From Paenibacillus terrae (GTDB lineage Bacteria > Bacillota > Bacilli > Paenibacillales > Paenibacillaceae), in the NCBI RefSeq assembly GCF_005217525.1, contig NZ_PNXQ01000011.1:187645-248955 (forward strand): DNA of 61,311 nt, read 5' to 3'. The first letter of the stretch is position 1. Each line of letters starts with the position of its first letter. The notes beneath the pieces are model-generated. The model was not told where the DNA came from, ran no database searches, and saw nothing but the letters and a program-made list of their open reading frames with translations. A program made the position numbers and the translations under genes. Shown here in pieces: positions 56,254-61,311 of the stretch.

Positions 56254-57348
56254 TTAAGATTGTTTGCTTTTCTGCCTGATTGCGTAAATGCCCCACAAGC
56301 TCAAGGGAATGATGACCGAGTTGGTCAAATCCCAATCTACCCAGGAGGGGACAAGGGTATCAAAATAGTAGATGATATTGGGTGCAACCATCATGCTCAA
56401 GCCGTAAATGAGCATTGCCGCAGGCATGCTGAGAGGGCGGTAATCTTTTAGACGAAATGTCTGTGCTGTCCCCAATATGAACGCGTAAAAATAAAGGAAG
56501 CTCTTAAAAAAGAGCGATAATCCCCATATAGCTGCTATAAAGGCCTCCATACGTTGGAAAAAATTGAACACGTTTATTTTGGCAGTGAGCATATACGAAG
56601 GATACACGCTAGATTCAGTTAGAAAAGGGCCGAGAACAAACAGAGACATGATTACAAACAGACTGAGCAGAATTCCGCCTATAAGGCTTCCTAAAAGGAT
56701 GCTTCTTTTAAAATGTGCTGAATGCTTCACATAGGGAAAAAGCATGAGAAATACGACTAATTCTCCAAATGGATAACTAACCCCAAGAAGCGTACCATGA
56801 ATAGTAGGAAGAACCCCGTTTTCCATAATTGGCTTTACTTTAGAAAAATCAATCTCGGGAATAAGGCAAGCCACTACAGTAATAGTCACGATTACAAAGA
56901 AAGGCAAGCATAGCTCGCTGGCACGGGCAAGGGCTTCAATTCCGGTAAAAAAAGCGAAGACCAGCATGAGTATTGCCAGCAGCATTAATATCCTTAACGG
57001 GGTTAGCACATAAGTCTGTGTAGTATAAAAGTCACCAAATTCCCTAATATATATGGCATCGGACATCAAAAAATAGAAAAGATACCATATCGAGACGACA
57101 GGAGCCAACCATTTCCCTATAATTTTCCTTATAGCTTCAATCAAAGTAAGGCTGGGATACAGCTCATGTACACGCAGCAAAAGCCATACAAGCGCCATAC
57201 CTGCCGGTATACTCAGCAGGGTACTGATCCATGCATCCTGTTTAGCGATATGGGTGCAGATGCTGGGGATGATCAGTATCATATCACCCATTGTGCAAAA
57301 AATAATGAGAACCGTTACTTGCCCAACACTAATACGGCCTTTTTCCAA
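56254..57348 (-). CDS. Germinant receptor B subunit (GerAB family)
   Basis: The B subunit of a GerA-type receptor in the spore inner membrane, 364 residues and about ten transmembrane helices of the APC superfamily. It probably binds the germinant. The start is TTG 57348 with GGGGG upstream. It is the last gene of the operon, 19 bases after the D gene. Confidence 0.92.
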   Translation of the reverse strand: MEKGRISVGQVTVLIIFCTMGDMILIIPSICTHIAKQDAWISTLLSIPAGMALVWLLLRVHELYPSLTLIEAIRKIIGKWLAPVVSIWYLFYFLMSDAIYIREFGDFYTTQTYVLTPLRILMLLAILMLVFAFFTGIEALARASELCLPFFVIVTITVVACLIPEIDFSKVKPIMENGVLPTIHGTLLGVSYPFGELVVFLMLFPYVKHSAHFKRSILLGSLIGGILLSLFVIMSLFVLGPFLTESSVYPSYMLTAKINVFNFFQRMEAFIAAIWGLSLFFKSFLYFYAFILGTAQTFRLKDYRPLSMPAAMLIYGLSMMVAPNIIYYFDTLVPSWVDWDLTNSVIIPLSLWGIYAIRQKSKQS

Positions 57349-57367
57349 CGCTGGCGGCCCCCTTTAT

Positions 57368-57604
57368 TTACAAATTGAATAGATGTGAAAACAGGTTATT
57401 TACCGGCTTATATATCATCTCAATCAAGATTAGTGGGCTCGATGTTTCCTTTGCCTGAGCAGCGATCGTGCTGAACCACGCCCCGAATGCGAGCATCACG
57501 ATGTATACAACCATGTCCTTAAAGCGATGCTTGCGGTATAAGCCGGGCAAGTCCTTGATTGCAATCAATAGAGCAATGCACAAAACCGCAATGAGGGCCT
57601 TCAT
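57368..57604 (-). CDS. Germinant receptor D subunit (two-TM protein)
   Basis: A small protein of 78 residues with two hydrophobic segments (LIAVLCIALLIAI and MVVYIVMLAFGAWFSTIAA), matching the D subunits encoded in some ger operons, which modulate receptor activity. Assignment is from size, topology and position between the C and B genes. GGAG precedes ATG 57604. Confidence 0.75.
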   Translation of the reverse strand: MKALIAVLCIALLIAIKDLPGLYRKHRFKDMVVYIVMLAFGAWFSTIAAQAKETSSPLILIEMIYKPVNNLFSHLFNL

Positions 57605-57669
57605 AGGGATACTCCTTCCGTAATCGTACTCGTTTTGGGATGCTATGAAGCCTCGAACCGTTATTTGGC

Positions 57670-58881
57670 TTACTCCTTCATTTTCTTTTGAAAGGACTGG
57701 AAAATAGCTCCCATTTTCTTGATTTCCGTATTCGCCTTATATTCAATCTGTAAATTCATAAATGTGTGGTCCCAATCTTTTTTCAGTACTTTCCAGGCCT
57801 TGGGGTCGGTTTGATGAATTAATTGCCCAAACCCAAAAATGTCTACTTTGAAGTTACGACGTACAGTTTCTACGGAATGCTTCATAATCTCGATCAATTT
57901 GGCATTACTCTCCATCTCGATTTCTTTAATATCCTCCAGACTTTTAATCTCCATTTTTTTACAGCTATTCTCTCTAATCGTACTTTTGTTCTCTACGGAT
58001 ATCTGGATTATAGGCTCACCATTGTGCATTAACACTTTAGTCTTCGTGTGACTGCTCAAAGCCAGCAGAGCGATTTTACCGCCTTCCGGGCAGTCCGTAT
58101 GTCCTGTTGTTGTATCTACGCTATCCCGGATATAGTTGTATCCTTTGCTATCGTCTTCATCAAGCCAGCCGATCAACCGGTCTTTTTTAAATACGCCTAA
58201 GCTGGAAAAAGCCAGATCTGCTATGGGTTCAATCGTTCTGACATTGTCCATACCTTCCTCCACACTCTTGGGTAAATCTCCTTTAGCTTCGAGGGCAGGT
58301 AGAGCAGCATGTATTTCGGAACTGACGAGATCCTCCATCAGCTGATCTATAGTCACTTTGCTGACAGGAGCCCAGGTTTTAGTTAATACATCCATGGAAG
58401 CAAACATTTTGTTCGCCGGAATTTTCTCCAATGTCGTAGTTACCTGAAGCATTTTGGAGGCAGACGTACCTTTCGCAATACAGATATAAAAGTCAGTTCT
58501 GGCAAAAGGCTCTCTCATCAGGGATTCCACAACATCGGCGATGCCCTGTCTGGCGAATTCCTCGCCAAATACCAGCATACGGATATGAGATAAGTAGATG
58601 ATTCGCGGACTGATTTCCGTCATTTTTTGGATAGCCTCATACAGAGTAGGCGCTGTTGCAACATAGGTAGTTACCGCAGGAGATCCTTTACTGGATCTTG
58701 ATTTGGAGGCCACCTCCGAAGGTACAACCACCTGTGCCGACACACGAATTTGATCGCCGTCCTTATCCACACCCAGTCCTACGGTAATTCCGATCTCGTT
58801 AAGCTCTTTGCGATCCCAGCAGCCGGTCAGAAGGGAAGCAAGTAGACTGAGTATGAGAATCATGCTGGTTACACCTTTCAT
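57670..58881 (-). CDS. Germinant receptor C subunit (GerAC lipoprotein)
   Basis: A lipoprotein of 403 residues. The signal peptide ends at Cys21 in LLTGCWDRKELNE, the family signature. GerAC domains follow, with the C-terminal Ger(x)C domain from about residue 215. It is needed with A and B for germinant response. The start ATG 58881 lies 17 bases after the A gene. Confidence 0.93.
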   Translation of the reverse strand: MKGVTSMILILSLLASLLTGCWDRKELNEIGITVGLGVDKDGDQIRVSAQVVVPSEVASKSRSSKGSPAVTTYVATAPTLYEAIQKMTEISPRIIYLSHIRMLVFGEEFARQGIADVVESLMREPFARTDFYICIAKGTSASKMLQVTTTLEKIPANKMFASMDVLTKTWAPVSKVTIDQLMEDLVSSEIHAALPALEAKGDLPKSVEEGMDNVRTIEPIADLAFSSLGVFKKDRLIGWLDEDDSKGYNYIRDSVDTTTGHTDCPEGGKIALLALSSHTKTKVLMHNGEPIIQISVENKSTIRENSCKKMEIKSLEDIKEIEMESNAKLIEIMKHSVETVRRNFKVDIFGFGQLIHQTDPKAWKVLKKDWDHTFMNLQIEYKANTEIKKMGAIFQSFQKKMKE

Positions 58882-58898
58882 GTATGGTCACTTCCCAA

Positions 58899-60419
58899 TT
58901 ATTTTTTCTTACCCACCCGCTTTTTCTGGTGTATTTGCCGGATCGTATTCTGAACTTGATTCGTATTCGGACGTGTAGTCATCCATGGCCAAGGCAAGCG
59001 AAAGATCGTATCCTTCATATCACTTTGCACATAAGGGCCGAACGGGCTCATGTAAGACACTCCAAAAGATCTTAGACTGGTCAGATGAAGCAACAGGGCC
59101 ATCAAGCCCATTAATATACCCAGAAATCCGAAGGCGGCGGCCAGCATCATGAGGGCAAACCGGATAATCCGTACCGCAATGGACAGCCCATTTTCAGGGA
59201 TGACATAGCTGGAGATCGCGGTGATGGATACGATAATAACCATGGCGGCCGACACGACGCCTGCATCCACAGCAGCTTGCCCAATGACCAGCGTACCTAC
59301 AATGGATACCGCTTGTCCGACCGTCTTTGGAATACGCACCCCGGCCTCACGCAAAATTTCATAGGTAATTTCCATCAGCATCGCTTCCACAAAGGCTGGA
59401 AACGGAACACCCTCCCGTTGCGCTGCCAAACTGATCAGCAGATTTGTAGGAAGCATTTCTTGGTGAAAGGTAGATATCGCTATATAGAAGGCTGGTGCCA
59501 GCAGAGCGATGAAAAAAGCCAAAAATCGCAGCATTCTCAACAAAGTACTGATATCCGCGCGTTGATAATAATCCTCGGCCGACTGGAAAAATTGGATAAA
59601 CAACGCAGGAATAAGAAGTACAAACGGAGTCCCGTCCACTAATATGGCCACTTTTCCCTCCAGCAAACTGGCTGCTACCGCATCCGGGCGTTCACTGTTG
59701 TATATCGTAGGGAAGGGGGTGAAGGTGGCGTCTTGAATTTCCTCCTCGATGTAGCCACCTTCCATAATCCCGTCAATATCAATTCGGTCCAGGCGTTCTC
59801 TCAACTCCTGAATGACGCCTTCGTCCGCGACTCCTTTGATAAACATCACGGCCACGTTGGTATGCGTGACTTTTCCGATCTGCCTTGTTTCCATCCAAAG
59901 ACGCGGGTCGCGGATTCGCTTGCGAACCAGAGCTGTATTGGTACGCAGATTCTCAGTGAAACCCTCCATCGGTCCGCGTACAACCGTCTGGGATTGGGGC
60001 TCGCTGACGTTGCGATCCTCCCAACCAACGGCATCAATCCAAATGCTTTTCGCGTAACCCTCCAGCAAAATGATAATTCCGCCGGATAGCATCCGGTTGA
60101 ATAACGCATCCATTTCATCCAAAGTGCCTGAATGCCCTGCGATCAACACCTGATCCTTTAAATAATCGAACGGTTCAGCACCTTCCGGAACATGATGAAT
60201 TTCCATCCGCATAAATGAGCGCAGTACAGAATCATGCAGCAATTGAGTGTTAATCAGACCATCAATATAAAACACGGCTGCTGGCCATTTCTGCATCCAC
60301 AGTAGCTCTTTGACAATCAAATCCCCGCTGTTTCCAATCGAGCTTTGGATATGATTCACATTATCCCGCAGGCAAGAGGATACGTGAGTGAGTGGACAGC
60401 TTTTATTCTCATTTTGCAT
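58899..60419 (-). CDS. Germinant receptor A subunit (GerAA family)
   Basis: The A subunit, 506 residues, first gene of the operon. The N-terminal 290 residues are a cytoplasmic domain (DLIVKELLWMQKWPAAVFYIDGL), then about five transmembrane helices (LAPAFYIAISTFHQEMLPTNLL, ILREAGVRIPKTVGQAVSIVG-type conserved segments) and a short C-terminal tail. GGAGG lies before ATG 60419. Forespore-specific control is expected; I could not identify a convincing sigma-G promoter because an MFS promoter overlaps the region. Confidence 0.94.
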   Translation of the reverse strand: MQNENKSCPLTHVSSCLRDNVNHIQSSIGNSGDLIVKELLWMQKWPAAVFYIDGLINTQLLHDSVLRSFMRMEIHHVPEGAEPFDYLKDQVLIAGHSGTLDEMDALFNRMLSGGIIILLEGYAKSIWIDAVGWEDRNVSEPQSQTVVRGPMEGFTENLRTNTALVRKRIRDPRLWMETRQIGKVTHTNVAVMFIKGVADEGVIQELRERLDRIDIDGIMEGGYIEEEIQDATFTPFPTIYNSERPDAVAASLLEGKVAILVDGTPFVLLIPALFIQFFQSAEDYYQRADISTLLRMLRFLAFFIALLAPAFYIAISTFHQEMLPTNLLISLAAQREGVPFPAFVEAMLMEITYEILREAGVRIPKTVGQAVSIVGTLVIGQAAVDAGVVSAAMVIIVSITAISSYVIPENGLSIAVRIIRFALMMLAAAFGFLGILMGLMALLLHLTSLRSFGVSYMSPFGPYVQSDMKDTIFRLPWPWMTTRPNTNQVQNTIRQIHQKKRVGKKK

Positions 60420-60482
60420 ACGTAAAATCCTCCGATATTGGAGTTAGTTGGTTTAGTGTGCTCTGAATATATGAATTTATGC

Positions 60483-60546
60483 TTGACGGTTGTATATTCA
60501 TCCCTATAAATTAGTTATATAGCTAATTAGATTAATATATAATTAG
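60483..60546. promoter_or_regulatory. Putative MFS promoter with CTAATT/AATTAG repeats
   Basis: TTGACG (60483-60488) and TATAAA (60505-60510) are 16 bases apart. AATTAG (60509-60514), CTAATT (60523-60528) and AATTAG (60541-60546) then form overlapping inverted repeats just downstream of the -10, at operator-like positions. The regulator is not known. Confidence 0.45.
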
Positions 60547-60575
60547 TGGATCATATCGATTTGGAGCTGAAGCAC

Positions 60576-61311
60576 ATGGTAAACAAGCAATACAGAAAGT
60601 TATTCGCGGCTGGCATCATTAACGGAATTGGAGACCGCTTCTGCCAAATCGCTTTGTTAGCCTTGATATATCGGCTTACCGGCTCGGGACTCAGCGTGGG
60701 GATTATGCTGGGACTACGGGTGATTCCTTTTTTAATTCTGTCGCCCGTGTCAGGAGTGCTTATCACCCGGATATCCAGACGCACCCTTATGACGACCACG
60801 GATCTGCTCAGAGGCGGAGCAGCCCTTGCCTTTTTAAGTGTTCACAGCAATGAGGATATGTGGATCGTTTATGGAGTCAGTACCCTGTTAGCCTGTGGGG
60901 AAGCGCTGTACGCTCCAGCCCGTAAGTCGTCTATCCCGCTGTTGGTTCCACCCTCGGATTTGATACGGGTGAACAGTCTGGAGCAGGTGATGGGGGGAAT
61001 GGTATTGGTGATTGGATCTTCTGCTGGAGGCATCGTATCCGCGTTTTTTGGACCACAGGCCGCATTTATGCTCAATTCCGCCAGTTTTTTCGTTGCAGGT
61101 CTGATCGTCTGCAATATTGCATTCCCACCCGTCACCAAGGAGGAAGTAACTAGATCGGATGCTCATACTGAATCACGTGGAAGTCAGACACCGTACGATA
61201 ATCGAATCCTCGGTAGGTCACAAATACTGCAATGCATCCGGATTTCGCTTCCGATCCAAGTCGTAATTGCATTTGAACTACTGGTTCCGTTCATCAATGG
61301 TATTGATAATG
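60576..61311 (+). CDS. MFS transporter (MFS_3/EntS-like), 5' part
   Basis: An exporter gene cut by the window end; 245 codons are visible from ATG 60576, after GGAG (60563). The frame is open to base 61311. It starts MVNKQYRKLFAAGIINGIGD, with RFCQIALLALIYRLTG, and contains RISRRTLMTTTDLLRGGAA (motif A region) and NSLEQVMGGMVLVIGSSAGG. This resembles the EntS-type group of drug and siderophore exporters. Divergent from the ger operon. About seven helices are visible. Confidence 0.85.
   Translation, partial: MVNKQYRKLFAAGIINGIGDRFCQIALLALIYRLTGSGLSVGIMLGLRVIPFLILSPVSGVLITRISRRTLMTTTDLLRGGAALAFLSVHSNEDMWIVYGVSTLLACGEALYAPARKSSIPLLVPPSDLIRVNSLEQVMGGMVLVIGSSAGGIVSAFFGPQAAFMLNSASFFVAGLIVCNIAFPPVTKEEVTRSDAHTESRGSQTPYDNRILGRSQILQCIRISLPIQVVIAFELLVPFINGIDN

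Noticed and set aside
60420..60560. Sigma-G promoter for the ger operon (TGAATA with CATATAT)
   Set aside because: The spacing on the minus strand is about 21 bases instead of about 17-18, so the call is not supported.

Overview
The window looks like a chromosomal segment of a spore-forming Firmicute, most likely Paenibacillus (possibly the P. polymyxa group). This is inferred from gene content, not from a database match. The supporting genes are a gerA-type spore germinant receptor operon, a KinB-like kinase, a bacilliredoxin, a SodF-type superoxide dismutase, LipL-type octanoyl transferase, YesM/YesN-type two-component regulators, a TPP riboswitch in front of thiC, and AGGAGG-type ribosome binding sites nearly everywhere. 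I see no prophage, insertion sequence, CRISPR array, rRNA or tRNA. This is ordinary core and accessory chromosome.

Layout. 1-2459: the end of an ECF (energy-coupling factor) vitamin transporter operon of the YkoC/YkoE/YkoD type, with a BirA-box-like dyad and a promoter inside it. 2.6-4.9 kb: a 14-TM drug efflux pump convergent with a MhqR-like MarR repressor. 5.1-7.7 kb: a hypothetical protein, a possible 30-residue membrane peptide and an RNase J paralogue. 7.8-15.3 kb: housekeeping genes (HI0933-family flavoprotein, KinB-like kinase, bacilliredoxin, nadE, acpS, mutY). 15.4-19.4 kb: an iron alcohol dehydrogenase divergent from an AraC regulator, then sodA and an acetyltransferase. 19.5-24.5 kb: lepB, rnhA, a QueG-Ogt fusion, yneF, folE and lipL. 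24.5-32 kb: sodF, a hydrolase, an IclR regulator, riboswitch-controlled thiC, an unpredicted 50-residue protein and a YitT-family membrane protein. 32-39.4 kb: aconitase, an amidase-like protein, ddl, two small conserved proteins and an inositol-phosphatase-family enzyme.

39.5-49.0 kb is the clearest accessory unit, a pectin (rhamnogalacturonan) oligosaccharide uptake and breakdown cluster. It has a histidine kinase and AraC-type response regulator, two spaced cre-like sites, an ABC importer (lipoprotein plus two permeases), a rhamnogalacturonan acetylesterase-like SGNH hydrolase, a GH105 unsaturated rhamnogalacturonyl hydrolase, and a homologue of the Anabaena sensory rhodopsin transducer (ASRT). 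49-56 kb holds an EamA exporter, hemL, an LCP-family cell-wall ligase, an ABC-2 exporter with two permeases, and bcp. 56.2-60.4 kb is a germinant receptor operon in the order A-C-D-B. The window ends inside an MFS transporter gene.

The observations I consider most worth follow-up are the QueG-Ogt fusion, the ASRT protein inside the rhamnogalacturonan operon, the BirA-like dyad over the ykoE promoter, an apparent CTG start in the histidine kinase gene, two small genes, the A-C-D-B receptor operon, and a recurrent 16-18 bp palindrome. None of these amounts to a clearly new multi-gene system.
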